DNA of 38,209 nucleotides from Microcoleus sp. CSU_2_2 (GTDB taxonomy: Bacteria; Cyanobacteriota; Cyanobacteriia; Cyanobacteriales; Microcoleaceae), in contig JAAUPI010000021.1 of assembly GCA_012035135.1 (NCBI GenBank), positions 1 to 38,209 of the forward strand, in the 5' to 3' direction. Each line of letters opens with the position of its first letter. Positions within the stretch are counted from its first letter, which is position 1. The notes under the pieces are model-generated. The model saw only the letters and a program-made list of their open reading frames with translations, did no database searches and had not been told where the DNA came from. The position numbers and the translations under genes are program-made. Positions 16,490 through 24,673 of the stretch are shown in pieces.

Positions 16490-16966
16490 TTGCTCACTCG
16501 TCACCCACTCCACTTCCTGTTTGAGTGGTAGTCAAAATTGGTCGGGGGTGGGATTCCTCATTCACCTCCTATCCCCCTCACCGCTAACTGCTACGCAGTC
16601 TAGCGGGAGTACCCCGGAGGTCTAGATGGACGCAGATGATTGAGGGGAGGGGTAAATGAAAATTCAAAGTTGCTCAACAGTTTGAAGTAAATCTAAGGCT
16701 GATATTTAGGCTTCAATCTTAACAGTGGGCATGATAAGTAAACACTTGTATTTGAGATTTCTAGATATCTAGATTGTAACAGATGACCAAAGTGCTTTAG
16801 GTATTTATCCTGTAACTCTAACTGTCATCGTCTTGTATCTCTAATTTTCCGAACAGACAATGGCAGGTTTGCAAACTGTCACGACACTGCCACAAAGTTC
16901 TAAAATAACTGTGACATTAAACTTATAACCAATAACTTTATCCCCGAAAACTCCGGAAAATACCTT
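16490..16966. other. Gene-free stretch upstream of the acyl-ACP synthetase
   Basis: Holds the likely left end of the TnpB element, GC-rich imperfect repeats (CTAGCGGGAG and CCCGGAGG around 16600-16620), the repeat at 16626-16664, and then about 300 bases of AT-rich DNA that must carry the promoter of the synthetase. No gene or strong promoter is seen. Confidence 0.5.
16626..16664. repeat. Second copy of the ATPase start-site repeat
   Basis: Matches 12557-12594: the same 20 bases (ATGGACGCAGATGATTGAGG), a G-rich tract, and AAATGAAAATT. The ATG at 16656 opens a 9-codon frame only. It could be the 5' scar of a lost paralogue or a dispersed repeat that happens to supply a start. Confidence 0.7.
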
Positions 16967-18915
16967 ATGAACACCCCAGCATCTTACACATCATCTCAAA
17001 TGACCGATCGCGATCGCGCTAACCTCAGCCGCCTGATCGATTACACTTCCATTCAATCAGTACCAGAAATTTGGGCGATCGTCCAACAAAAATTTGGTCA
17101 AATAGTCGCCCTCCACGACCCCCACAGCAAGCCCGAAATCAAGCTTACCTACACCGAACTCTACCAACAAATCCAGCAATTCGCCGCCGGCTCCAAGCCC
17201 TCGGCATCGAACCAAATCCCGAAGAAGCTGTCCCTCCTCGCGTCGCCCTCTTCGCAGACAACAGCCCCCGCTGGCTGATAGCTGACCAAGGCATCATGAT
17301 GGCTGGGGCCGCCAACGCCGTCCGCGGCGCTACGGCTGACCCCGAAGAACTCCTCTACATCATCAAAGACAGTGGCTGCACCGCTTTAGTAGTCGAAAAC
17401 CTGGCATTATTGAAAAAACTCCAACATCGCCTCCCCGATTTGCCCATTCAACTCATCGTCCTCCTCTCCGACGAAGAACCAGAAACCAGCCAAACCCTCA
17501 ACACAGTCAAATTTTCTCAAGTCATGGCCACAGGGGCAAACCGCCCCCTCAAACCCAGCAACCACAAGCCTCAAACCCTCGCCACCCTCCTCTACACCAG
17601 CGGTACCACCGGCAAACCTAAAGGAGTCATCCTCACCCACAGCAATCTGTTACACCAAATCAACACTTTCGGCACAATTCTCCAACCAGAAGGTGGCGAA
17701 GGCGTCCTCAGCATTCTCCCCAGTTGGCACGCCTACGAACGCACTGTTGAATACTTCATGTTTTCTCAAGGATGCACGCAGATTTACACCAATATTCGCT
17801 ATTTCAAACAAGACTTTAAAACCTACAAACCCCAGTATATGGTCAGCGTTCCGCGCATCTGGGAATCGATTTACGAGGCAGTACAAAAGCAATTTCGGGA
17901 ACAGCCAGCCAATAAACAAAAATTGGTTAACTTCCTCCTATCTGCCAGCCAGCAATATATAGAATCCCGCCGCATTTTCCAAGGATTAACTCTCAATTTA
18001 AAACCAGCTTCTGCTTCCGAAAAACTCATCGCTCGAATTAAAAGCATTCTATTGTCACCCATCCACGCCATTGCCGAAAAACTGGTTTACCAAAAAGTCC
18101 GGGAAGCTACGGGAGGACGTTTCAAATGGGCAATTAGTGGCGGTGGTTCTTTAGCTGCGCATTTAGACAATTTTTTTGAAATAGCTAATATCGGCTTGTT
18201 AGTTGGATACGGTTTAACCGAAACTTCGCCTGTGTTAACAGTTCGCCGCCCTTGGCATAATCTCAAAGGTTCGGCAGGACAGCCGATCGCCCATACGGAA
18301 GTTAAAATAGTAGACCCGGAAACTCGGCAACAACTGCCGTCGGGCCAGCGTGGCTTGGTATTAGCGCGGGGGCCACAAATCATGGCAGGTTATTATCTTA
18401 ATCCTGAAGCGACTGCCAAGGCGATCGACCCTGAAGGCTGGTTTGATACCGGTGACTTGGGCTGGCTGACACCGGGCAACGATTTAATTTTAACCGGGCG
18501 CGCCAAAGATACGATCGTCCTCACTAACGGCGAAAACATCGCACCCCAACCCATCGAAGATGCTTGCCTCCGCAGCCTCTACATCGACCAAATTATGCTA
18601 GTGGGTCAAGACCAGAAATCTCTAGGCGCATTAATTGTACCCAATGCAGAAGCCGTGGAGAAATGGGCAGAAACTCAGAATCCTCCTTTACAGGAAATTG
18701 ACTGGAATAGCAAGACAATTCAAGACTTATTCAAAAAAGAATTGAACCGAGAGGTACAAAATCGCCCTGGATATCGTGCGGACGATCGTATTGGCCCGTT
18801 CCGGTTGATTTTGGAGCCATTTTCGATGGACAATGGAATGTTGACCCAAACCCTGAAAATTAAGCGCCCGGTTGTGACGGAACACTACCGCGATATGATT
18901 GACGGGATGTTTTGA
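16967..18915 (+). pseudogene. aas: Acyl-ACP/acyl-CoA synthetase (Aas type), one frameshift
   Basis: AMP-forming enzyme that activates free fatty acids for recycling into acyl-ACP in cyanobacteria. The N-terminal part (16967-17191) reads LTYTELYQQIQQFAAG in one frame. The rest, from LQALGIEPNPEEA onward, is in another frame to 18915. Restoring one C at GGC|TC (about 17191) gives a continuous protein of about 650 residues, as expected for the slr1609-type enzyme. AMP-binding motif YTSGTTGKPKGVILTH, GYGLTETSP, the GWFDTGDLGW motif and C-terminal GRAKDTIVLTNGENI are intact. One missing base in an otherwise conserved housekeeping gene suggests assembly error or very recent mutation. A 3' hairpin follows at 18927-18965. 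Confidence 0.85.
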
Positions 18916-18926
18916 AAATATTCCGT

Positions 18927-18965
18927 GGACTTGGGGAATAGCAAAGGAAAAACTTTCCCAAGTCC
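18927..18965 (+). terminator. 3' hairpin of the acyl-ACP synthetase gene
   Basis: GGACTTGGGGAA (18927-18938) pairs with TTTCCCAAGTCC (18954-18965) with one mismatch. No T-tract follows, so termination is uncertain. Confidence 0.4.
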
Positions 18966-19090
18966 TCGATCCCCAGTCCCAGTCCTCAGTTCCCAGTCCT
19001 CAATCCTTAGAAAATGTTTACGAACTAATAACTAACGATTGATGACTCAAGACTAATGACTAATGACTAATTCCCAATTGACAAGTAACA
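18963..19090. repeat. Heptamer-type repeats upstream of the ylqD-like gene
   Basis: CCCAGTC/CTCAGTT/CTCAATC-type units are followed by ACTAATG and AACAAGT units with 7- to 9-base periodicity, the same class as 4284-4311 and 38152-38200. Confidence 0.65.
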
Positions 19091-19102
19091 AGTAACAACT
19101 TT

Positions 19103-19546
19103 ATGGCATTGTCACAATTACAATTGAAGCGATCGATTAACGTTAAAGTCGTCGTTACTCCCCGCTGGAAAGAAGAAGCTCAACAGCAAGTCCAAGCTCA
19201 AATCAATCAAATAGATTCGCAGCTACAACAACTAGAAATGCAAGGGCAGCGGATGGTTTCAGAAATCCAAAAGCAAAGCCTACAACCACCAGGTCCGCAG
19301 GTAATGCAGCAAATAGAAAACATTCAATTGCAGGTGAATCAAAGAAAAAGCGAACTGCTAGAACAAAAAAACCAAAGCCTGCAACAACTCCAACAAGTGC
19401 AGGTACTAGACCTCGAACAGGAAGTGAGTCAAGGTCAAATTGATGGTACATTCACTGTCGAACTTGGAGAAAACTTGATTCAAAAAATGCAAGTAGAAGT
19501 TCTCCTCCGTGACGGCATAGTCGAAGAAATTCGAGGTGATATTTAG
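19103..19546 (+). CDS. YlqD-family protein, 147 aa
   Basis: Conserved protein of unknown function. Residues 1-25 (MALSQLQLKRSINVKVVVTPRWKEE) and the C-terminal IDGTFTVELGENL...VLLRDGIVEEIRGDI frame a Gln-rich coiled coil at about 25-105, the family pattern. ATG 19103 is the only good start. It is 188 bases after the synthetase gene with repeats between, so probably a separate transcript. Confidence 0.75.
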   Translation: MALSQLQLKRSINVKVVVTPRWKEEAQQQVQAQINQIDSQLQQLEMQGQRMVSEIQKQSLQPPGPQVMQQIENIQLQVNQRKSELLEQKNQSLQQLQQVQVLDLEQEVSQGQIDGTFTVELGENLIQKMQVEVLLRDGIVEEIRGDI

Positions 19547-20004
19547 AAATTGGTAATTGGTAATGGGTAATTGATAATTGGCAATTGATTTAGAGTCATT
19601 AGTCACACATCTTCGGACTAGAGACTGGCATAATAATAATTATTGCCGATCGCCGATCGTCAATTACCAATTCCCAAATAAGCTGTTGTGCATTGAACTT
19701 GTGTCTTTGGGGCGGGCAGGAACCATTTTTGTCAACTTTCCACGTTAAACCGACAGTCCGACAGGGGTTGAAACCCCTGCCTCAAAGCTAAAGTCCTCTA
19801 AAGAGGACTGATGAGTTCTTCAGTCCTCTTCAGAGGACTTTAGCTATTAGCCAGGGACTTAAGTCCCTGGCGGACAGTCGGCTTACAGTTGATACCAATG
19901 GCAGGATGCCCACCCCACAAAAGTTTAACTGTATTCGATCGCGCAATTTCAATGCCGATGAGCTTACCGATTCCCACTTAGCAACTAAAAAGGACTTTTT
20001 ACAG
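19547..20004. repeat. Gene-free stretch with a 132-bp nested palindrome (19750-19881)
   Basis: Core arms AGCTAAAGTCCTCT... (19786-19811) and ...AGAGGACTTTAGCT (19820-19845) are 26 bp with one mismatch. Outer arms CCGACAGTCCG (19750-19760) and CGGACAGTCGG (19871-19881) also pair. Two self-complementary blocks, AGGGGTTGAAACCCCT (19763-19778) and CCAGGGACTTAAGTCCCTGG (19851-19870), sit between. TAATTGG-type heptamers cover about 19550-19588. Confidence 0.85.
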
Positions 20005-21306
20005 ATGATTCGCGAAGTTTTCATGCCAGCCCTGAGCTCTACCATGACAGAGGGCAAAATTGTTTCCTGGGTCAAATCCGCCGGGGATAAAGTAGAAAAA
20101 GGCGAAACCGTAGTAGTAGTTGAATCCGACAAAGCCGACATGGACGTAGAGTCTTTCTACGAAGGCTTTTTGGCAATCATTATCGTCCCTGCGGGCGAAG
20201 TTGCTCCGGTGGGAGCAGCCATCGCCCTAGTCGCAGAAACCGAAGCCGAAATCGCCGCCGCTCAGCAGCAAGGAGCAGGCGCCCCAGCAGCCGCCACACC
20301 AGCCCCAGCCGTCGCCGCCCCAGTCAGCGCAGCTACAGCTTCGTCTCCAGGCTTGCAGCAAAATGTCAGCCGCCAAAACGGCCGCAGTGTTGTTTCTCCC
20401 CGCGCTCGCAAGTTGGCAAAAGAACTGAAAGTAGATTTGAATTCTATCAAAGGTAGCGGCCCCCACGGCCGGATTGTGGCAGAGGATGTGGAAGCTGCAG
20501 CAGGTAAAACTAAACCCGCTCCGGTTCAGCAACTGGTGACAGTGCCAGCATCTCCTGCACCCGCAGCACCCGCACCCGCACCCGCAGCAGCCAAACCCGC
20601 ACCAGCACCGCCTATTCCAGCAGTGGCGATGACGGGCCAAACCGTGCCGATGAATGCGCTGCAAAATGCCGTTGTGCGCAATATGATGGTTAGTTTGAGC
20701 GTGCCGTGTTTCCGCGTCGGCTATACAATTACTACTGACAATCTGGACAAACTCTACAAACAAATTAAATCGAAGGGCGTCACGATGACGGCTTTGCTGG
20801 CAAAAGCTGTAGCAGTAACTTTACAAAAACATCCTCTGTTGAATGCTTGTTATGTAGAGTCAGCAATTCAATATCGTGCTGATATTAATGTGGCTGTAGC
20901 GGTGGCGATGGAGGGCGGCGGTTTGATTACGCCGGTGTTGCAAAATGCCGATCGCATGGACCTTTATTCCTTGTCTCGTACTTGGAAAGATTTAGTCGAT
21001 CGCGCTCGCACCAAACAGTTGAAGCCTGATGAGTATAGCACGGGAACTTTTACTCTTTCCAATTTGGGAATGTATGGAGTAGATAAGTTTGATGCAATTT
21101 TACCACCAAATCAAGGCTCGATTTTGGCGATCGGTTCTTCGCGACCGCAAGTAGTGGCAAATGAAGATGGTTTGATGGGAGTGAAGCGACAAATGCAGGT
21201 GAATATTACTTGCGATCACCGAGTGATTTACGGTGCTGATGCGGCGTCTTTCTTGCAGGATTTAGCGAAATTGATTGAGACAAATCCTCAGTCTTTGACC
21301 CTTTAA
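20005..21306 (+). CDS. pdhC: Pyruvate dehydrogenase E2, dihydrolipoamide acetyltransferase, 433 aa
   Basis: Transfers the acetyl group from E1-bound lipoyl to CoA, giving acetyl-CoA. The lipoyl domain covers 1-75, with lipoyl Lys43 in ESDKADMDVES. An Ala/Pro linker is at about 85-120. The peripheral-subunit-binding domain is VVSPRARKLAKELKVDLNSIKGSGPHGRIV. A second Ala/Pro linker follows, and then the catalytic domain with CDHRVIYGADAA near the C-terminus. The frame is open further upstream to 19906, but MIREVFMPALSSTMTEG is the normal N-terminus and AAAGGA lies about 11 nt before ATG 20005, so 20005 is chosen. A strong terminator follows (21348-21410). Confidence 0.93.
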   Translation: MIREVFMPALSSTMTEGKIVSWVKSAGDKVEKGETVVVVESDKADMDVESFYEGFLAIIIVPAGEVAPVGAAIALVAETEAEIAAAQQQGAGAPAAATPAPAVAAPVSAATASSPGLQQNVSRQNGRSVVSPRARKLAKELKVDLNSIKGSGPHGRIVAEDVEAAAGKTKPAPVQQLVTVPASPAPAAPAPAPAAAKPAPAPPIPAVAMTGQTVPMNALQNAVVRNMMVSLSVPCFRVGYTITTDNLDKLYKQIKSKGVTMTALLAKAVAVTLQKHPLLNACYVESAIQYRADINVAVAVAMEGGGLITPVLQNADRMDLYSLSRTWKDLVDRARTKQLKPDEYSTGTFTLSNLGMYGVDKFDAILPPNQGSILAIGSSRPQVVANEDGLMGVKRQMQVNITCDHRVIYGADAASFLQDLAKLIETNPQSLTL

Positions 21307-21347
21307 TGAGTTAGATCGTGTCCGTTTAAACGATCGTAATAAGATTG

Positions 21348-21410
21348 GTTTGTAGTGAGGACTGTAGTCCTTAAAATCTGAGGACTGAACTCCTCACTAC
21401 AAACTTTTTT
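21348..21410 (+). terminator. Terminator after pdhC, built from an aggact/agtcct repeat
   Basis: GTTTGTAGTGAGGA (21348-21361) and TCCTCACTACAAAC (21391-21404) form a perfect 14-bp outer stem. AGGACTGTAGTCCT lies inside, and TTTTTT (21405-21410) follows. A dispersed repeat appears to serve as the terminator. Confidence 0.85.
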
Positions 21411-21571
21411 GATTGCGCATCTTGCCTGTTGATGAAAATAGTGGAAGAGTAAGTGGAAATCGATCTGCTAAGAACGGGAAATTTTATGCCAATGGCGGAA
21501 GCGATTTCATCTATTACTTTCATCGCAAGATTGAGGCAATTTCATTCTTGTTCTTCATCGCTCGAATCAGA

Positions 21572-21826
21572 TTAATTCGCCGTATTGTCACTATTTGACT
21601 CTTCAACTGTGCTGATATTTTGATGGGTGTTTTCCGATAAACCCGCCTGTTTTAACAAATGTCTGAGTAATCCAACTTTTAAAGACTTATTACCGTGAAT
21701 TGGCACAGAAATTCGGATTGAGTTTCCAGCTTTCCCGTAGATGTGATGACTGCCTTGAACTCTTAATAATATCCAGTCATTACGTTCTAGCAGCTTGGCT
21801 AACTCTTTGCCAGACATGGAGTTCAT
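21572..21826 (-). CDS. hicA: HicA-type mRNA interferase toxin, 84 aa
   Basis: Small RNA-cleaving toxin with the dsRBD-like fold. MSGKELAKLLERNDWILLRVQGSHHIY carries the catalytic His of the GSHHIY motif, and ISVPIHGNKSLKVGLLRHLLKQAGLS is the family C-terminal half. A 22-residue polar tail follows. The ATG at 21826 overlaps the hicB stop (ATGA), with GGAG about 8 nt upstream inside hicB, so translation is probably coupled. Order here is hicB then hicA, the reverse of E. coli hicAB. Confidence 0.9.
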   Translation of the reverse strand: MNSMSGKELAKLLERNDWILLRVQGSHHIYGKAGNSIRISVPIHGNKSLKVGLLRHLLKQAGLSENTHQNISTVEESNSDNTAN

Positions 21827-22026
21827 ATCGCAATCTCCATAATTTTGTCTCGCTCATTTGTCTCGAAGGACTCAATATCTACACTAAGGCAACCTTCGAT
21901 TGCTTCATAAAGGTTTTGTAGCAGTTCCTCGAAGGTTTCTCCCTCAGTTGCACAGCCAGGAATAGCAGGAACTTCTGCCCAGAATCCGCCTTCTTCTGCT
22001 TCGTGGATGATAATTTTGATTTTCAA
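21823..22026 (-). CDS. hicB: HicB-type antitoxin, 67 aa
   Basis: Antidote of HicA. The partial RNase H-like fold motif IIIHEAEEGGFWAEVPAIPGCATEGETFEELLQNLYEAIEGCL is typical (GGFWAEVPAIPGC core). It is the short form without a separate DNA-binding C-terminus, so autoregulation may need another factor. The start is TTG at 22026: no ATG precedes the conserved KIKIII strand, and AGGAGA lies 7 nt upstream. It overlaps hicA by 4 bases. Confidence 0.9.
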   Translation of the reverse strand: MKIKIIIHEAEEGGFWAEVPAIPGCATEGETFEELLQNLYEAIEGCLSVDIESFETNERDKIMEIAI

Positions 22027-22081
22027 TTGATTCTCCTAATTTATTCTCAAAACTTAAGTAGGTGGATATATATATTTTGTG

Positions 22082-22429
22082 TCATTGCGGATAAGCATCG
22101 GCCAACAGTAGGCGACTGATTCCTTGTCCTTGCCATACTCGATCGATTGCAAACTGTCCTATCAAAATAGCAGGAATCGGGAAAGGGAGGGGTTGTTTGT
22201 ATTCATCGGGCAATTCTTTAACAGGAATTGTCGATGCGCTGAGAGTATAAAATCCGCAAACCTTTGCCTCTCCCGATTCCAAAATCATCAAGAAAGTTCT
22301 AGAAAAACCAGCTTCATCAGCCGTTTCCACTAGATTTTTCAGATAGTTATTAATTTCCTCATCTCTACAATCAAACTCCTCTCTTTGTAGATTGGGAAAA
22401 ATTTTTAGGCTGCAAAATCTCCATCCCAC
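22082..22429 (-). pseudogene. GNAT acetyltransferase (TacT-like), C-terminally truncated
   Basis: REEFDCRDEEINNYLKN, then AKVCGFYTLSAS and the acetyl-CoA-binding start RVWQGQGISRLLLADAY mark a toxin-type GNAT. Intact relatives are about 160-175 residues and continue past the Q/RxxGxG/A motif with two more strands; here the frame ends with YPQ after 115 residues. No DUF1778 antitoxin gene is adjacent. The start is a GTG at 22429, inside the end of the neighbouring membrane-protein gene. Probably inactive. Confidence 0.65.
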
Positions 22430-22674
22430 GGTTCACTCCTGTCATACTTATCTTTAAATTCGGTAACAGTCAACTTTAGTTCTTCTGATGCTGGTGGCGG
22501 GTTATCCCATAAATTTTTTGAACTTGTGCTTGGTTTCTGGGCCGTTGGTTTTGAAAGTTGAGAGTATTCCCGAACACTTAAACTTTCTGGCAACCACTGA
22601 TACTCGCGCTGTAGAATTAAAAAGATTAGCACGAGCTGCAAAATAATTACAATTGTTAACAGCAAAGTTTCCAT
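22405..22674 (-). CDS. Small single-pass membrane protein, 89 aa
   Basis: No family recognised. From ATG 22674, METLLLTIVIILQLVLIFLILQ is one membrane helix. A hydrophilic tail of about 65 residues, rich in Ser, Pro and Lys, follows, and EFKDKYDRSEPWDGDFAA ends it. A TTG start at 22722 would put 16 polar residues before the helix. It overlaps the GNAT remnant by 25 bases. It may be a real small gene or an accessory fragment. Confidence 0.45.
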   Translation of the reverse strand: METLLLTIVIILQLVLIFLILQREYQWLPESLSVREYSQLSKPTAQKPSTSSKNLWDNPPPASEELKLTVTEFKDKYDRSEPWDGDFAA

Positions 22675-23054
22675 ATTGCTTTTCTTCTGAGAGTGTCTGG
22701 ATGATTTATACTGAGAATTCAATGATTTTTGTGTTCGTACTTGAAAATATCTGGTGATATTTTATTTTACTTGAACAAGGCAACCTGCGATGATTGTAAC
22801 AAAAAAACTAAGTGCAGTCGAGCGATCCAGTAAAATTCGCACCGGGCGCCGACTTACTCATCCAAGTCCACCTGCTTAACCTGCTCTAAAGGTATATCTA
22901 ACGCTTCGGCAATTTGCTCATCGCTCAAGCCAAACTGCCGTAATTTACGATTGGTGGTGTCGGCGAAATCCAGATTTTGCCACTGATTTCGAGGAGCGAT
23001 CTGATATAATTAGAGTACACAGGTAAACGGCTATTAGCAAAACAGTTAATTACC
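22675..23054. other. Gene-free stretch containing a fragment of the VMAP-HTH gene
   Basis: Apart from the gene fragment at 22855-22948, this region shows no gene. Just upstream of the gene at 23055, TGATATAATTAGAGTAC around 23000 contains a TATAAT-like -10 candidate. Confidence 0.5.
22855..22948 (-). pseudogene. Duplicated 3' fragment of the VMAP-type HTH gene
   Basis: This 94-bp stretch matches the last codons of the gene at 23967-24488 (23967-24060) without gaps and with only a few substitutions. It encodes LRQFGLSDEQIAEALDIPLEQ and ends DLDE-stop against ELEE-stop. Everything upstream in the gene is missing here. Confidence 0.75.
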
Positions 23055-23276
23055 ATGAACATTACAGAACTTAAAACAGCAGTAAAGGAACTTCCAGAAA
23101 ATGAACTCGCAGAGTTTTTTGAATGGATTGAAGAATTCCAAGAAGCTCTCGCCGATCGCCAGTGTATCGATGCTGTACGACTTAAGATAGATGCTGCGGT
23201 TGCCGTGTCTGAGCATACTCCACCGATTGATGGCGAAACTTTTATTGTAGGGATTTGCGATCGTTTCCCAAAATAG
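23055..23276 (+). CDS. Small antitoxin-like protein, possibly chimeric, 73 aa
   Basis: MNITELKTAVKELPENELAEFFEWIEEFQE resembles the N-terminus of small cyanobacterial antitoxin-like proteins found beside RelE/ParE or PIN toxins. The second half, ending HTPPIDGETFIVGICDRFPK, looks more like a different small-protein family, so the gene may be a fusion of two fragments or a frayed remnant. No toxin gene follows on the + strand. Function unknown. Confidence 0.45.
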   Translation: MNITELKTAVKELPENELAEFFEWIEEFQEALADRQCIDAVRLKIDAAVAVSEHTPPIDGETFIVGICDRFPK

Positions 23277-23330
23277 CTTGTAGGCTGGGTTGTTACTTTC
23301 ATCGCAAGTGCGATCGCGAGAAACTCATCT

Positions 23331-23594
23331 CTAATTTTCGCTCTCTGAAACCAACTTTCCGTTTTCAAAGGCGATCGTTTTCCCTTCTCTCGCATCTTGA
23401 AGAGAGCGGCGCAATCGTGTTTTAAACTCAGGATTATTCAGCATTAAATAATCAATCCAATCGTCTTCATCGGCAAATCCCACTAGATAGCCAACTGGCT
23501 TGCCATCATAAATCAGAATCACATCTTCTGACTGAGCCATTTGCAAGAATTGAAGCAAATCTTTTTGAACTTCACTGAGCTGAATCTGTTTCAT
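23331..23594 (-). CDS. Phd/YefM-type antitoxin, 87 aa
   Basis: MKQIQLSEVQKDLLQFLQMAQSEDVILIYDGKPVGYLVGF is the Phd/YefM DNA-binding half; the rest is the flexible toxin-binding tail (RRSLQDAREGK). ATG 23594 is chosen: AGGAGG lies 6 nt upstream, against only 3 nt for the GTG one codon earlier. It overlaps the 3' end of the restored RelE/ParE frame by about 23 bases, an unusual toxin-first order. Confidence 0.8.
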   Translation of the reverse strand: MKQIQLSEVQKDLLQFLQMAQSEDVILIYDGKPVGYLVGFADEDDWIDYLMLNNPEFKTRLRRSLQDAREGKTIAFENGKLVSESEN

Positions 23595-23917
23595 CACTAA
23601 CCTCCTGAACTGTGAGCCATTCGTTAACTTCAGATTTATGTTTGATAGCCAGAATCAAGACTAAGTTATTCTCTGGTTTAACAGTTAACCGTATATTCAA
23701 TGTCATAAAAAACGCGATGCTCGTCAACTCGCAGACGGTACTCCGGTGAAATTAGCCCCCTGAGACGCTTAATTCTGCTTTTTGTCACCTTGTCCGGCTC
23801 GTAACGCAAATAAGTTTCTATTGCATCCTCTATCTTAGCTCGATCTGTGGCACGCAAAGCCCTTAAATCCTCCAGAGCCGTTTCGGTAAACTCAATTCGG
23901 TATTGCGAAGTCGTCAT
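23572..23917 (-). pseudogene. RelE/ParE-family toxin with a frameshift
   Basis: MTTSQYRIEFTETALEDLRAL, IETYLRYEP and EYRLRVDEHRVFYDIE match the RelE/ParE superfamily. The frame stops at 23678 after YTVNC, before the final strands. Ignoring one extra base at about 23680-23686 continues the protein as KPENNLVLILAIKHKSEVNEW and on to a TGA at 23572, a normal C-terminus. So the toxin is broken by a one-base insertion, or the assembly has an error. ATG 23917 is chosen over a TTG one codon earlier. A TATAAT about 10 bases upstream (on the - strand) is a possible -10 box giving a very short leader. Confidence 0.7.
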
Positions 23918-23966
23918 CAACTAATTATACTTCAAGCCTGCAAGTAGCTTCATTACTGTACCAGAT

Positions 23967-24488
23967 TTACTCCTCCAACTCCACCTGTTTAACCTGCTCT
24001 AAAGGTATATCTAGCGCTTCGGCAATTTGCTCGTCGCTCAAGCCAAACTGCCGTAATTTATCTATTGTTTCAATCTTAGTTTGATTTTTGCTTTCCTCCT
24101 GCAAGTCGGGAGTTTCCGGCTGACTTTGATCTGCGTTAGGAGTGGTTTGTTCGGAACCCATGTTGAGGCAGCCAATTACATTATTATTGATACTACTAAT
24201 ACTACTTTTATCAAAAGAAATATTGAAATTTCCTTGCCGTTCTAAGACTGACTTAAGATTTTTTTTATCCACTGGTTCATCAAAGACATCAGATAACATT
24301 TGCAAAAGCTCGTAACCGACATCCTTAGCATGACCCGCTGAACAACCGCAATTTTCGGCAATATCAGGATACTTTTGGCGCTTCAGAGTTCCTTCGATAA
24401 TTTCGCGCTGCAAGTCATTTAAACGTTTGCCTGTCTTGGCATAGACAGCTTTGTCCACAAATTGAAGTATTTCTTGAACGCGCATCAT
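23967..24488 (-). CDS. VMAP-type N-terminal HTH protein, 173 aa
   Basis: Residues 2-85 match the HTH domain found at the N-terminus of vWA-MoxR-associated and WD40/NACHT conflict proteins of filamentous cyanobacteria (LQFVDKAVYAKTGKRLNDLQ, then KYPDIAENCGCSAGHAKDVG and KKNLKSVLERQG). An Asn/Ser-rich linker follows, and then a short second HTH-like helix pair (LRQFGLSDEQIAEALDIPLEQVKQ) at the C-terminus. There is no WD40, NTPase or protease domain, so this is a stand-alone adaptor or regulator. Start ATG 24488 is chosen; a GTG at 24536 would add 16 residues. It is divergent from the Trypco1-trypsin-CBS genes, whose regulator or recognition partner it may be (inference). Confidence 0.7.
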   Translation of the reverse strand: MMRVQEILQFVDKAVYAKTGKRLNDLQREIIEGTLKRQKYPDIAENCGCSAGHAKDVGYELLQMLSDVFDEPVDKKNLKSVLERQGNFNISFDKSSISSINNNVIGCLNMGSEQTTPNADQSQPETPDLQEESKNQTKIETIDKLRQFGLSDEQIAEALDIPLEQVKQVELEE

Positions 24489-24537
24489 CCAGGATGTGGG
24501 AGGACATGAGTTATTATAGCCGACTTTATCCGTCACG

Positions 24538-24590
24538 ATCCGTCTTTTTCCGTTGTTTACAATAATTTAACAATAATCCGTCTTTTTCCG
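24538..24590. promoter_or_regulatory. 15-bp direct repeats in the divergent promoter
   Basis: ATCCGTCTTTTTCCG occurs perfectly at 24538-24552 and 24576-24590, spaced by 38 bp start to start, with AT-rich DNA between. They lie between the VMAP-HTH gene and the Trypco1 gene, a natural place for regulator binding. Confidence 0.6.
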
Positions 24591-24673
24591 CTTTTCAGTT
24601 TTGATCACTTCGATTTATCATACTGAGAGACAAAAAGGATATTCATACTAACAAGTAAATAACAGGAGTAAAT

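Noticed and set aside
16398..16625. 75-residue + strand frame after the RHH start
   Set aside because: It overlaps the RHH gene in another frame and has no motif; the 48-residue RHH protein is clearly the real product.
19906..20004. 33-residue N-terminal extension of pdhC
   Set aside because: The upstream ATG lies in repeat DNA (GGATGCCCACCCCACA type); the lipoyl domain starts at 20005 with a ribosome-binding site.
20227..20763. 178-residue Cys/Gly-rich frame on the - strand inside pdhC
   Set aside because: It is the reverse reading of Ala/Pro linker codons (GCA/GCC giving Cys/Gly/Trp); no independent support.
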